A DNA stretch of 64,000 nt from Tatumella morbirosei (GTDB lineage: Bacteria; Pseudomonadota; Gammaproteobacteria; Enterobacterales; Enterobacteriaceae): NCBI RefSeq assembly GCF_000757425.2, contig NZ_JPKR02000003.1, forward strand, positions 124,001 through 188,000, in the 5' to 3' direction. This document shows, in pieces, positions 11,084 to 20,353 of the stretch; positions within the stretch are counted from its first letter, which is position 1, and every line of letters begins with the position of its first letter. A program made the position numbers and the translations under genes. The notes beneath the pieces are model-generated. The model saw only the letters and a program-made list of their open reading frames with translations, was not told where the DNA came from and did not search any database.

Positions 11084-11269
11084 TGTCATGCCATGGGGGT
11101 TGAAAGGTCGTATTATCAGGGATTAGACCCTGCATAACAACCATGCCGGTTTTTTTGTCGCGGGGTTTAGCACTCAGAATTAAATTTGATGGACGGAAAA
11201 TGGTCAGGATGGCTGAAAACCGGCCAGTCAGTCAGAACTCTCAACTGTAACTGCGGCCGGTCATTCCGG

Positions 11270-12268
11270 TTAACCGCTGACTTTCTGGCGTAAGGCCTGT
11301 TTTTCGGCCTGGCTGAGAAACGCCATGTACAAACCGTTTTCCTGTGCCTGATGAATTTCATCGGCAGTCAGCCCGGCGGCAGGGGCGGCAACCAGGTATT
11401 CATAAGGTAACTCTATGCCCTGAACCGCGGGGTCATCGGTATTAAGACTGGCCATCACGCCATGTTGAAGAAATCGTTTCAGTGGATGAGCCTGTAACGA
11501 TGACACGGTACTGGTCTGAATATTTGAAGTCAGGCAGGATTCAATCCCAATACCGTATTCCGCCATATAATCCATTAGCGCCGGATCTTCGATAGCTTTA
11601 ACACCATGTCCAATACGTTCTGCACCCAGTTCACGAATAGCCTGCCAGATACTTTCCGGACCAGCCGCTTCGCCGGCATGGACGGTTACCCGAAAACCGG
11701 CATCCCGGGCTTTATTGAAATGACTCAGGAACTGGCTGCCAGGGAAACCCAGTTCATCACCGGCCAGATCGACCGCAGTGATGTTATCACGGTGTTCCAG
11801 TAATGCGTCCAGTTCCTGCAGGCAGGCAGACTCACCAAAAGTCCGGCTCATAATACCAATCAGATTCACTTTCACGTCGTACTTCCCGCATCCCTGGCGA
11901 ACACCTTCAATCACGGCTTCTACAACCCCGGCGACGGGTAACTGATGTGTCATGGCCATATAACCCGGGGAGAATCGTAATTCAGCATAGTGAATACCCG
12001 CCGCCGCAAGATCGGCAACATTTTCCAGTGCAACACGCCGGCAGGCGTCCAGCGACCCCAGAACTTTAACCCCCCAGTCCAGTTTCTGCAAAAAGCTGAC
12101 CAGGTCTGGCTCAGTTGTCATGACCTGTACATGCGGCAGCAGAGAAGAAAGATCACTGGCCGGCAGGGCAATATTAAATTCTCTGCCCAGCTCAAGAATG
12201 GTCTGTGCACGGATATTACCGTCGAGGTGCCGGTGGAGGTCAGTAAGGGGGAAAGTGGTATTGATCAT
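11270..12268 (-). CDS. add: Adenosine deaminase
   Basis: Zinc metalloenzyme that converts adenosine and deoxyadenosine to inosine and deoxyinosine in purine salvage. The 332-residue product has the metal ligands His12 and His14 in the N-terminal LHRHLDGN motif, [13 protein letters not shown] with a further metal-binding His and active-site Glu, and the NTDDP motif near the C-terminus. It is near full length compared with the 333-residue E. coli enzyme. As in E. coli it sits upstream of the rsx genes in the same direction, here separated by about 180 bp. Confidence 0.96.
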   Translation of the reverse strand: MINTTFPLTDLHRHLDGNIRAQTILELGREFNIALPASDLSSLLPHVQVMTTEPDLVSFLQKLDWGVKVLGSLDACRRVALENVADLAAAGIHYAELRFSPGYMAMTHQLPVAGVVEAVIEGVRQGCGKYDVKVNLIGIMSRTFGESACLQELDALLEHRDNITAVDLAGDELGFPGSQFLSHFNKARDAGFRVTVHAGEAAGPESIWQAIRELGAERIGHGVKAIEDPALMDYMAEYGIGIESCLTSNIQTSTVSSLQAHPLKRFLQHGVMASLNTDDPAVQGIELPYEYLVAAPAAGLTADEIHQAQENGLYMAFLSQAEKQALRQKVSG

Positions 12269-12498
12269 CGCGCACTCATTAATTCTAAAAAAAGTGCGTA
12301 ACAGTATAAAAATATCCTGGGGTAAAACACCAGTATTTTACCCGTCATTAGAACCTTAAAAATGGCCAGGTGGATGATTAAACTGATTTTTTATTTTTTA
12401 TAACCTTTATAACGCTAGGGTTTTTACGATTAACAAATTCGATTGAATGGATAAATGTTTCGCAATATGATGTACGAAGTCAAACGGGAGTCAGCAAA

Positions 12499-12747
12499 AT
12501 GTTAACAGATTATCTAAAAATTGAAGAAGGTGACCAGCTTAAGCATGCTCACCGCGTACAGCATAAAAATCGTGGTCAGGAAGAAGTAAATCAGTGGATT
12601 ATTGTCGGAAGAGATGGTCAGCATAAAGGTACTGTAGATCTTTCTGATAAACTGAATTGTCGTCGTTCATACTCAGCAAATTACCGGGTCACTCAGCGCG
12701 ACCAGCATGGGCGGATTGTGGTTGATCGTTTAACCGACAGTTTGTAA
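12499..12747 (+). CDS. Small hydrophilic protein of unknown function
   Basis: An 82-residue protein I do not recognise. A good ribosome binding site (GGGAG, 9 nt before ATG), a terminator 145 bp downstream and base composition like its neighbours support it as a real gene. It is charged, contains no membrane segment or signal peptide, has one cysteine, and includes the stretch QWIIVGRDGQHKGTVDLSD followed by alternating hydrophobic residues, suggesting a small beta-rich domain. It is transcribed divergently from add. Its 3' untranslated region carries the nested stem structure described separately. Confidence 0.7.
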   Translation: MLTDYLKIEEGDQLKHAHRVQHKNRGQEEVNQWIIVGRDGQHKGTVDLSDKLNCRRSYSANYRVTQRDQHGRIVVDRLTDSL

Positions 12748-12788
12748 TTTTGCCTGGATTGTCGTTAACATTAGCATTCCCCGGGTAT

Positions 12789-12919
12789 CTGCGTCCGTTG
12801 TCTGGTTTCAGAGCTAAACCGCAATACTGAAGATTAACAATAAACTTTCACACTGTATTGCCAGAAACCGCAGGACGCAGTTGCCGGAATAAGCGAACCT
12901 TCAGGGGTTCGTTTTTTTT
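12789..12919 (+). ncRNA. Candidate structured RNA / 3'UTR element with terminator
   Basis: Three pairs of perfectly complementary segments are nested: CTGCGTCC (12789-12796) with GGACGCAG (12873-12880), GGTTTC (12804-12809) with GAAACC (12864-12869), and GCAATAC (12821-12827) with GTATTGC (12855-12861). Twenty-one base pairs in correct nested order make a long interrupted hairpin, immediately followed by an intrinsic terminator. It could be the 3' end of the small-gene mRNA or an independent small RNA; no promoter was identified. Confidence 0.5.
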
Positions 12920-12920
12920 T
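12894..12920 (+). terminator. Rho-independent terminator
   Basis: Stem CGAACC (12894-12899) / GGTTCG (12906-12911) followed directly by a run of nine T residues. It ends the rightward transcript of the small gene at 12499 or of the structured RNA. Confidence 0.9.
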
Positions 12921-12939
12921 GCAGTCATCCAGATTAAAA

Positions 12940-12960
12940 GGGCGCTGCAAAGCAGCGCCC
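12940..12960 (-). terminator. Rho-independent terminator of ydgA
   Basis: Perfect 9-bp stem GGGCGCTGC-AAA-GCAGCGCCC. In the leftward direction it is followed by TTTTAATCT, and it lies 23 bp beyond the ydgA stop codon. Confidence 0.85.
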
Positions 12961-12982
12961 CTGGCATGGCGGTGACAGGCGA

Positions 12983-14476
12983 TTACTGAGTTCCTTCACC
13001 TTGCAATAGCGGGATATATTGTTGGATAAACTGGTCGAGTGGGATTTTATCGCCGTTTACCGATACATCACCCTGTGCGTAATGCACTTCACTGACGATA
13101 TCCTGATCGTTAACTTTAGTCAGACGAAACATCTGACCCATCGCCGCCAGACCTTTAATCTGCTGCTCAGCAGATTTTTGCGCATCCTCTGCACTGTAAC
13201 CCTGAGTCTGAGCGATTACCGATACCAGTTGCTGCGCCATCGGCATATTGATTGACAGAGTCGCGTTCAAATCTTTCATATAACTGTCAGCCACCTGACC
13301 CAAAGACTGCGGCGCCGTGGTCACGGTTGACGGATCATTAAAATCAGCTTTCAGAGAAAAACTGCTTTCGCCTTTGCTGTTCTTCAGGGTGAGTGAATCG
13401 ACAGATATCACCGGAGCGCCTTTAAGTAACAGTGGCAGGTTCTGCAATATGGCTGCATTAACAGACTGTTGCATCTGCTGCGGGTCCTGTTGGCTACCTG
13501 AGGCTACCTCAGCGAGGTTCTGTTTTACCACCTGGTTGTAATTGTCATAAAACTGTTTTACTGACAGGGTATCAAAATTGCTTAATGTGACAGATAACGC
13601 CGCGCTGCCCAGGGATTGCTGTTTCAGTTGCAGATCATCCACGTTATAGCTGAGCTTGCCGTCGGTTTTACCTTGTTTGTCATCAAATGTAGTATCGATA
13701 GTCGCCCCTTTCAGTGAGACGGCAGGTTGGGCATTGACTTTGGTATCCAGTGAGGTCAGCGTCATCTTCTGACTACCCAGACGTAATCCTTCGGCGGTCA
13801 GGTGAGTATCACCGGAGAAATTCAGCCCGTTCAGGGCCATTTCAACAGGAAGTTTCTGGTCATTGGTAAAATTCAGCAGCAGATTACCAATCACCGCATT
13901 AAAAGTGATGTGGTTCTGTTCACCATCAGCCGCGATATCAATCACCGACGGCTGGCTGGTCACTTTGCCGGTATCGTCCGCATAATGCAGCGGCAGAATA
14001 TTCAGCCGGGTATCGGTGGACTTACTGTAACCCAGTCGGGTATCTGCGGTGACAGGTGACTGCCCACCGGAAAGATCAAACAGACCTTTCAACGTATCAT
14101 TATTCACCAGTTCAGAGTGTACAGAAGCCGCGGCTGGCAGCAGATTAAATCGTTTCAGTTGTGACAGCGGAAACGGACCATGATCGATAGTTTCATTCAG
14201 GATGACAGATTTACCCGGGGGCAACAGGCTGTCAGCAGTGGCGTCTGAAGAACCCTGTAACACCAGTTGTAAGTCTGAACTGAAGATATGGCGCTGGTAA
14301 TTTTGTTTACTGAGTTGCAGGTGGCTGCCGGGATAATTTTTGGCAATCATCTGATTTGCCTGATCAATCATTTGATCAATATTCGATTCGACTTGTTTAC
14401 CGGTGAACCATGACGCGCCGGTCCAGACTACACCCAGTGCAATAACTACACCCAGGGCAACATTGGCTTTTTTCAT
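12983..14476 (-). CDS. ydgA: YdgA family protein (DUF945)
   Basis: DUF945 protein of 497 residues, similar in length to the 502-residue E. coli YdgA. One N-terminal membrane segment (about residues 5-22, ALGVVIALGVVWTG) anchors it in the inner membrane, with a long periplasmic region built of repeated beta-rich segments (NETIDHGPFPL early, AMGQMFRLTKV late). The molecular function is not established. A 52-codon upstream extension of the frame is low in coding character and would bury the signal anchor, so the ATG at 14476, which follows AAGGA, was chosen. It is divergent from fumC. Confidence 0.88.
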   Translation of the reverse strand: MKKANVALGVVIALGVVWTGASWFTGKQVESNIDQMIDQANQMIAKNYPGSHLQLSKQNYQRHIFSSDLQLVLQGSSDATADSLLPPGKSVILNETIDHGPFPLSQLKRFNLLPAAASVHSELVNNDTLKGLFDLSGGQSPVTADTRLGYSKSTDTRLNILPLHYADDTGKVTSQPSVIDIAADGEQNHITFNAVIGNLLLNFTNDQKLPVEMALNGLNFSGDTHLTAEGLRLGSQKMTLTSLDTKVNAQPAVSLKGATIDTTFDDKQGKTDGKLSYNVDDLQLKQQSLGSAALSVTLSNFDTLSVKQFYDNYNQVVKQNLAEVASGSQQDPQQMQQSVNAAILQNLPLLLKGAPVISVDSLTLKNSKGESSFSLKADFNDPSTVTTAPQSLGQVADSYMKDLNATLSINMPMAQQLVSVIAQTQGYSAEDAQKSAEQQIKGLAAMGQMFRLTKVNDQDIVSEVHYAQGDVSVNGDKIPLDQFIQQYIPLLQGEGTQ

Positions 14477-14905
14477 CTTTGAGTTGTCCTTGTATCTCTT
14501 ATCAGTAACCGCCGGCAGTGTTCGGGCCGCAAGTACCGGCGAAGGCAGAGGTAACATTTGCCGGTCATTATCGTCTGTGCCGCCTGCCGTTGCTACAGAC
14601 GGTTCAGTATTCACGGAAAAAACGTTAAACACCCAAAAGATAACACTGTTTTGTCAATAAACCGAACAGAAGATGGCAGGTATTTGCCATTATTTACGCA
14701 GAAAAAACTGTGCAGGGTGACAGAAAGGGTAGCTCGTAGGGTCAGGCAGAATTAAAAACGGTAAATGATGCTAAATGAGAATGCATTCCAGTTAGGGGCG
14801 GAGCATAATGTTAAAATATTGTATCATTTCAAAACGCCGGTCGCTGACCTATGCAGGTGACAGGTACCGGTCTGTTTATCACGACAATCGTCAGGAGAAA
14901 GTGAA
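14477..14905. other. 429-bp ydgA/fumC divergent intergenic region
   Basis: Non-coding region containing the promoters of ydgA (leftward) and fumC (rightward). A strong ribosome binding site (AGGAGAAAG) precedes the fumC ATG. fumC is SoxRS/MarA-controlled in E. coli, but I could not identify a convincing binding box here. Nothing else is evident. Confidence 0.5.
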
Positions 14906-16303
14906 ATGGCAGTTCATCGTATCGAAAAGGATTCTATGGGGCCGATTGAAGTTCCGGCCGATAAACTGTGGGGGGCTCAGACCCAACGCTCGCTGGAGCA
15001 TTTTCGAATTTCGACAGAAAAAATGCCGGTGGCACTGATAGACGCATTGGCCATTACCAAACGAGCGGCTGCAGTGGTAAATCAGCAACTGGGGTTGTTA
15101 CCTGAACAGCGTAGCCAGGCCATTATCCAGGCCGCAGACGAAGTGCTGGACGGAAAACATGCCACCGAATTTCCTCTGGCCATCTGGCAAACCGGCTCAG
15201 GTACTCAGACCAATATGAATATGAATGAAGTACTGGCGAACCGTGCGAGTGAAATTCTTGGCGGAGAGCGCGGCATGCAGCGTCTGGTACATCCTAATGA
15301 TGATGTTAACAAGAGCCAGAGTTCCAACGATGTTTTCCCGACCGCTATGCATGTCGCCGCCGTGATTGCTCTGCGTGAACACCTTATTCCACAACTTTAT
15401 TCACTCAGCAGTGTACTGAGCGAAAAATCCCGGGCGTTTAACGATATTGTTAAAATTGGTCGTACTCATTTACAGGATGCAACGCCGCTGACACTGGGCC
15501 AGGAAATTTCTGGCTGGGTCGCCATGTTGCAGCATAACCTTCGCCATCTGGAGCAGAGCATTCCTCACCTGGCCGAGTTGGCGTTGGGGGGAACGGCGGT
15601 GGGTACCGGCCTGAATACTCATCCGGAATATGCAGTACGGGTTGCTGCCGAACTGGCAGATTACACCGGACAACCTTTTGTCACGGCACCGAATAAATTT
15701 GAAGCCCTGTCTGGATGTGATGCACTGGTTCATGCTCATGGTTCACTGAAAGGCCTTTCCGCATCACTGATGAAAATTGCCAATGACGTCCGCTGGCTGG
15801 CTTCTGGTCCTCGTTGTGGAATTGGTGAACTGTCGATTCCTGAAAATGAGCCAGGCAGTTCAATCATGCCAGGCAAAGTTAACCCGACTCAATGTGAAGC
15901 CCTGACCATGGTCTGTTGTCAGGTGATTGGCAATGACGTTGCAGTGAATATCGGCGGGGCTTCCGGTAATTTCGAGCTGAATGTCTACCGGCCAATGATT
16001 ATCGATAACTTCCTGCAATCGGTAAGGCTGCTGTCTGATGGTATGGACAGCTTTAACCACCATTGTGCTGCGGGGATTGAACCCAATCGTCAACGGATCA
16101 GCCAGCTACTCAATGAGTCGTTGATGCTGGTGACGGCACTGAATACCCATATCGGTTACGATAAAGCCGCCGAAATTGCCAAAACCGCCCATAAACAGGG
16201 ATTAACGCTGAAAGATGCTGCATTAAAACTGGGCTATCTGACCGCCGACCAGTTCGACCAATGGGTAAGGCCAGAGGATATGGTTGGCAGTATGAAACAG
16301 TAA
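14906..16303 (+). CDS. fumC: Class II fumarate hydratase
   Basis: Iron-independent, oxidant-resistant fumarase converting fumarate to L-malate in the TCA cycle. The 465-residue protein carries the superfamily signature [16 protein letters not shown] with the active-site serine, the [14 protein letters not shown] block with the catalytic histidine, and [11 protein letters not shown]. It is nearly identical in organisation to E. coli FumC, and also has tus as its convergent neighbour as in E. coli. Confidence 0.97.
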   Translation: MAVHRIEKDSMGPIEVPADKLWGAQTQRSLEHFRISTEKMPVALIDALAITKRAAAVVNQQLGLLPEQRSQAIIQAADEVLDGKHATEFPLAIWQTGSGTQTNMNMNEVLANRASEILGGERGMQRLVHPNDDVNKSQSSNDVFPTAMHVAAVIALREHLIPQLYSLSSVLSEKSRAFNDIVKIGRTHLQDATPLTLGQEISGWVAMLQHNLRHLEQSIPHLAELALGGTAVGTGLNTHPEYAVRVAAELADYTGQPFVTAPNKFEALSGCDALVHAHGSLKGLSASLMKIANDVRWLASGPRCGIGELSIPENEPGSSIMPGKVNPTQCEALTMVCCQVIGNDVAVNIGGASGNFELNVYRPMIIDNFLQSVRLLSDGMDSFNHHCAAGIEPNRQRISQLLNESLMLVTALNTHIGYDKAAEIAKTAHKQGLTLKDAALKLGYLTADQFDQWVRPEDMVGSMKQ

Positions 16304-16330
16304 TTCAGTTTACCCGCAGGTTTAGGTTTC

Positions 16331-17248
16331 TCATAAGGCCTGCCATAGCCATAACCGGGGGATAATCAGACTCATGGGTCTGGCCTCAGGTTTGTAACGG
16401 TAATTGATATTCTGTTGATCATAATCAGACAGTTCGCCGGTGACCGGAATTTGGTTATCCGGACTGAAAAAAATTAACGGCGTCGGGCAGGGGAGCTGGC
16501 GCTGTTTTTTTTGCTGCGTATCCCATATCCGGGCGACGGGCTGAACCTTGACCGGACGTTTAATCTTTAATACAGCATCTGCCGGCAGGGCGGTAATCAT
16601 CTCCAGTTCCTCGGTGACTTTCTCAGCCCATTGCTCGCGGGTCCAGGGGGCACGGGCCCGCCCGGCACTCAGGCTTTTCTCAAGCTGGCGACAGATGTCG
16701 TCACGACTCACATTCTTAATAATGTGTTTGTTGGCCCAGCCAAAATGGACCGACGCGGGTGCCGGTAACAGGGTCACTGAACGGTAGGCATTAAGGGTAA
16801 TCAGACCGGGGAAATGCTGATGAACAAACGGAAACCGTGCTTCAGAAGAAAGTCCGGAGTCCCGGGTAATCAGTTTTTCCAGCAATTTTTTAAGCTGGTT
16901 AATTTCCTGAACCCACTCTTCAGCCTTCTGGAAACTGCCGGCATCCGCTTTCAGACATAGCATTCCTGGTAGCCGTACCGCCGAACGGGTACTGACAGTT
17001 TCTGACTGCTGCTGCATAAACAGCCGGCTGAAATGTTCGAGGGAGAGTTTCAGGGCGGCTTCTCCCGTAATCTGCCGGACAGATATCCGTTCCACAGCCT
17101 GTTGCTCATCCCCCTTCATCACCGGAGGCAGGGCGAAGACTCTGGCCGACAGTAACGGCAATTGCTGCAATTGTTGTGATAACTGGCCGAGAAGCCATTC
17201 CATTCGGTCAATGCATTCACGCATTTCAGAGACCAGAGTATAGCGCAT
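16331..17248 (-). CDS. tus: Replication terminus site-binding protein Tus
   Basis: Monomeric protein that binds Ter sites and arrests replication forks arriving from one side by blocking the DnaB helicase. The 305-residue length matches E. coli Tus (309). Highly similar blocks are PGLITLNAYR, FGWANKHIIKN, APWTREQW, LKIKRPVKVQP and the C-terminal LIIPRL. The histidine expected to lock the flipped Ter cytosine is in GWANKHIIKN. A Ter site sits just upstream of its start, so Tus very likely represses its own promoter as in E. coli. The ribosome binding site is AGGAG, 6 nt before ATG. Confidence 0.96.
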   Translation of the reverse strand: MRYTLVSEMRECIDRMEWLLGQLSQQLQQLPLLSARVFALPPVMKGDEQQAVERISVRQITGEAALKLSLEHFSRLFMQQQSETVSTRSAVRLPGMLCLKADAGSFQKAEEWVQEINQLKKLLEKLITRDSGLSSEARFPFVHQHFPGLITLNAYRSVTLLPAPASVHFGWANKHIIKNVSRDDICRQLEKSLSAGRARAPWTREQWAEKVTEELEMITALPADAVLKIKRPVKVQPVARIWDTQQKKQRQLPCPTPLIFFSPDNQIPVTGELSDYDQQNINYRYKPEARPMSLIIPRLWLWQAL

Positions 17249-17267
17249 ACAATGCTCCTGGCAGACA

Positions 17268-17290
17268 AACTAGTTACAACATACTATATT
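17268..17290 (-). promoter_or_regulatory. Ter site (Tus-binding replication fork trap)
   Basis: The minus strand reads AGTATGTTGTAACTA, identical over 15 bases to the core of E. coli TerB (AAGTATGTTGTAACTAAA). It lies 20 bp upstream of the tus start in the same orientation as TerB to tus in E. coli. The G6 (non-permissive) end is on the high-coordinate side, so forks moving from high to low coordinates in this window should be arrested and forks moving the other way should pass. Confidence 0.95.
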
Positions 17291-17468
17291 CCGGTGACAA
17301 AAAGCCAGTCCTGGCAACGGTGCAATATAATTTCTGGCAGCGGCTGTGGCTAATGCCGTGAATTGCCTGTCTGGCGGGTCAATCCTTTGTCAAATCAGCA
17401 TGTTCCCGCGATTAAAAAGATTTTATACTGTTACGGTAATGAAACAGGGCAGTCAGTGGGGTTGGACA

Positions 17469-18407
17469 ATGAATACAGCAGTAATGTGCTTTGATATTGG
17501 CGGTTCTTTTATTAAAAGTGCGGTGATGACGGCTGATGATCACCTGCATCACACCGGCAGTCTGCCCATGCCGGTCAGCGACTGGGATGCCTTTGGCCGG
17601 GCGTTACAACAACTATTGAGCGTGGCGGCTCCCTTACTGGAGGAGGATTCACCGGTTGCTATCTCCGCCGCCGGAGTGGTCGATAATGATACCGACCGGA
17701 TTCTTGCCGGAAATATTCCTGCATTTAATGGCCATCGGGTCACGGCGGAATTATCCGCGCTGCTTAAGCGGCGGGTAGTGATTGCCAATGATGCCGACTG
17801 TTTCACGTTGGCAGAAGCCTGCCTCGGCAGCGGGCAGGGAACTTCTTTAGTTTTGGGGATTATTCTGGGAAGCGGCGTCGGTGGCGGACTGATATTTAAG
17901 CAACAAATTATCCGCGGCACCGGAGGCCTGACCGGAGAATGGGGACACGGACCTGTTACACGGACTGAATTCATCTGGCAGGGCCGGCAGATCCATCTGC
18001 CAAGATTAAATTGTGGCTGCGGACAGCAAGGTTGTCTGGACACACTTGGGGCAGCCCGCGGCCTGGAGCGAATCTGGCAACACTGTTTTTCAGAAACCAA
18101 AGACAGCCGTTCGATAATCGATGCGTGGCACAGTGGAGATCCCGCGGCACAGCAGGTCATCTGGTTATGGAGCCAACTGGTCAGTGATGTGCTTTCTGTG
18201 GTGGTGAATACCCTGGGGCCAGGTAAAGTTGTGGCCGGTGGTGGGTTGGCTTCGGATGCGAAGCTGATAGCGTTGCTGGACGGTGAGGTCAGGGCAAAAA
18301 TACTCCGTCACTGCAATGCGCCGTTGATTGTGCCAGCCACCTGGCATCAGCAGGGCGGATTGATGGGGGCCGCCATGCTGGGACGGAACCCGGACTCATC
18401 AGGGTAA
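17469..18407 (+). CDS. ROK family sugar kinase
   Basis: Cytosolic ATP-dependent sugar kinase of the ROK family, 312 residues; the exact sugar (for example N-acetylmannosamine, glucose or fructose) cannot be fixed from sequence. The N-terminal phosphate motif is CFDIGGSFIKSA, the catalytic aspartate is Asp108 in ANDAD, and the ROK zinc site is His160 plus Cys182, Cys184 and Cys189 in CGCGQQGC. The frame is open further upstream, but the ATG at 17469 immediately precedes the first beta strand. No sugar transporter or regulator gene is adjacent, so the substrate is not given by context. Confidence 0.85.
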   Translation: MNTAVMCFDIGGSFIKSAVMTADDHLHHTGSLPMPVSDWDAFGRALQQLLSVAAPLLEEDSPVAISAAGVVDNDTDRILAGNIPAFNGHRVTAELSALLKRRVVIANDADCFTLAEACLGSGQGTSLVLGIILGSGVGGGLIFKQQIIRGTGGLTGEWGHGPVTRTEFIWQGRQIHLPRLNCGCGQQGCLDTLGAARGLERIWQHCFSETKDSRSIIDAWHSGDPAAQQVIWLWSQLVSDVLSVVVNTLGPGKVVAGGGLASDAKLIALLDGEVRAKILRHCNAPLIVPATWHQQGGLMGAAMLGRNPDSSG

Positions 18408-18587
18408 AATTTATCCGGCAACACTATTGATTCACTGAGTGGCGGAGGTGGGTAGTAAGAAAGATGAGAGGAGTTAACCTTACTTGCGGTCGGGGGTGCG
18501 GCTGGCTTCTCACTCCGGGGATTTTTTGTTAGGATATCGGGGTCAGATGTTGTTTGTTACCGGATTTTACCTCTCAGAGGAACGTAA

Positions 18588-19091
18588 ATGTTAGATTATC
18601 GCTTTCCTACAGCACTACAGATGGTTCTCAGTGTTGCTATGGCAGAGCAACTGGGTAAACGCTCTACCAGTGCAATTCTTGCTCAGGGCCTGGAATCTAA
18701 TCCCAGTTTAATCCGTAAACTGATGGTACCACTGACCCGTGACGGTATTATTGCAACGACTCTCGGTCGTACCGGATCGATTCACCTTGGTCGCCCGGCG
18801 GCGGGTATCTCATTACGTGATATTTACCTGGCCGTCACCGAAGAGAAAAAATTACTTAACTCTCGTCCGGACGTAAAAAAACCTTGCTGTATTGTCAGCG
18901 CGAATGTGTGCTGGTACTTCAAATCACTGGCCGAAGAGGCCGAACAGGCTTCCCTGAACGTGCTTGCGACCCGTTCAGTGGCTGATGCGCTGGCCGATAT
19001 TACCGACAGAGCCGCTCAGCAAACCTCATCCACCGATGATACCGATACGACCTGTGGAGAGATTTCTTCCGAACAGACAGGGCACGCATAG
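18588..19091 (+). CDS. Rrf2 family transcriptional regulator
   Basis: A 167-residue Rrf2-type regulator: an N-terminal winged helix (residues 1-75, with SNPSLIRKLMVPLTRDGII as recognition region and a GRTGSI wing) and a dimerisation helix. Rrf2 members often bind an Fe-S cluster through three cysteines; here Cys100, Cys101 and Cys108 are clustered, but their spacing differs from IscR or NsrR, so cluster binding is uncertain. The C-terminus is a Thr/Ser/Asp-rich tail. Ribosome binding site AGAGGAA precedes the ATG. No obvious target gene is adjacent. Confidence 0.85.
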   Translation: MLDYRFPTALQMVLSVAMAEQLGKRSTSAILAQGLESNPSLIRKLMVPLTRDGIIATTLGRTGSIHLGRPAAGISLRDIYLAVTEEKKLLNSRPDVKKPCCIVSANVCWYFKSLAEEAEQASLNVLATRSVADALADITDRAAQQTSSTDDTDTTCGEISSEQTGHA

Positions 19092-19309
19092 TATAAAAGC
19101 CCGATGCTGGTGCTTCGGCACCAGCGCAAACCCATTCTGAATTCTTCTTTTTCCCCTGGATTCTCTGGTTCATTTTGTCGTCAGTGTAATTCCCTACAAC
19201 GGGTAAGGCATTTAATGTATCAATAATGTTTGCATTTAATCGGAAATTGGCGCAACATTTAATGCAACTGCAACAGATACTATTTCTTTTAGTCCGGATG
19301 GAGAGACCA

Positions 19310-19657
19310 ATGAACAATGCCTTTTTCCATGATTTAATCAGCTGGATTGATAATCATATTGAGAGTCGCCTGAACCTTGATCTGGTGGCTGAGCGGGCAG
19401 GGTATTCTAAATGGCATTTACAACGTATGTTCAAAGAACATACCGGATATGCGCTGGGTGAGTACATCCGCAAGAAAAAACTGGAAAAATCTGCGGCCCG
19501 ACTGACAACCACGGATGAACCTATCCTGAGTGTGGCTATCGCGATGGGTTTTGACTCACAGCAGTCGTTTAACCGCAGTTTTAAGCGTGAATTTGGTATG
19601 GCTCCGGGGACTTGGCGTCGTTCATCCGGTGATCCGGTACAGCCGACCCTGCACTGA
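19310..19657 (+). CDS. AraC-type regulator of the MarA/SoxS/RamA group
   Basis: A 115-residue, single-domain AraC-type activator with two helix-turn-helix units and no effector domain, like MarA, SoxS, RamA and TetD. The signature AERAGYSKWHLQRMFKEHTG is nearly that of MarA/RamA, and GFDSQQSFNRSFKREFG forms the second recognition unit. Such proteins switch on multidrug and oxidative stress genes when their own level rises. ATG 19310 was chosen because GGAGAG precedes it and homologues begin at this point; the longer frame upstream is unlikely to be translated. Which of the paralogues it represents cannot be decided. Confidence 0.88.
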   Translation: MNNAFFHDLISWIDNHIESRLNLDLVAERAGYSKWHLQRMFKEHTGYALGEYIRKKKLEKSAARLTTTDEPILSVAIAMGFDSQQSFNRSFKREFGMAPGTWRRSSGDPVQPTLH

Positions 19658-19857
19658 TAACCGAATTGTCTGATGGCCATAACTTATCTTATGGCCACCG
19701 GACAGACAGCTTGTTGTGATGCTTTTCGCCATCACCACCGCGCCGTAAACGGGTATTTCTTTGTTGGCCCGCAGGGAATAGTATGACGGTCTCTGATCCA
19801 CACTGTCAGAAAGCCAAAAAACAGGTATAGTAAATTCGCTTATCTAAGGAATTTATT

Positions 19858-20352
19858 ATGTCGAAAAAACTTTGGGGCGCGTTAATCATCGCCCTGATTG
19901 CCAGCTGGCTTGGAATTAAACCTTCACTCACTGGTTCTCACTACTCCAACGGACATTCTACCGGATATTCTTCCTCTGCCCCCCCACGTTCTTCCGGAAC
20001 GAATCAATCCACTGCAGATATTACTGAGCTGACCTCTGCAGATCAGGTTGCCGCATGGATACACCAGCATCACCGTCTTCCGGACTTTTATCTGACCAAA
20101 GGAGAGGCTCGCAGAGAGGGGTGGAATCCGTCCCGTGCCAATTTGTGCGACGTGCTGCCGGGCAAGGCGATTGGTGGCGATCACTTCTCTAACCGTGAAG
20201 GCCGACTGCCTGATGCCAGCGGACGACGCTGGTTTGAGGCTGATGTAAACTATCAGTGCGGACACCGTAATGCAGATCGTTTGCTTTACTCTTCAGACGG
20301 GCTGGTGTTTCTGACCACCGATCATTACCGGACTTTCAAAAGGATCCCCTGA
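19858..20352 (+). CDS. Barnase-family ribonuclease with N-terminal membrane/signal segment
   Basis: Guanyl-preferring ribonuclease of the barnase (N1/T1/microbial RNase) family. Residues 1-20 form a hydrophobic signal or anchor, 21-55 a Ser/Gly-rich linker, and 57-164 the catalytic domain. All barnase active-site residues are preserved: Lys81, Arg113, Glu127, Arg137, Arg141 and His156, in the motifs YLTKGEA, SNREGRLP, EADVNY and TTDHYRTF. Two cysteines (Cys97 and Cys134), absent from barnase, could form a disulfide after export. The next gene, 1 nt away, encodes a barstar-like inhibitor, making a toxin/immunity pair. The ribosome binding site is AAGGA. Confidence 0.92.
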   Translation: MSKKLWGALIIALIASWLGIKPSLTGSHYSNGHSTGYSSSAPPRSSGTNQSTADITELTSADQVAAWIHQHHRLPDFYLTKGEARREGWNPSRANLCDVLPGKAIGGDHFSNREGRLPDASGRRWFEADVNYQCGHRNADRLLYSSDGLVFLTTDHYRTFKRIP

Positions 20353-20353
20353 G

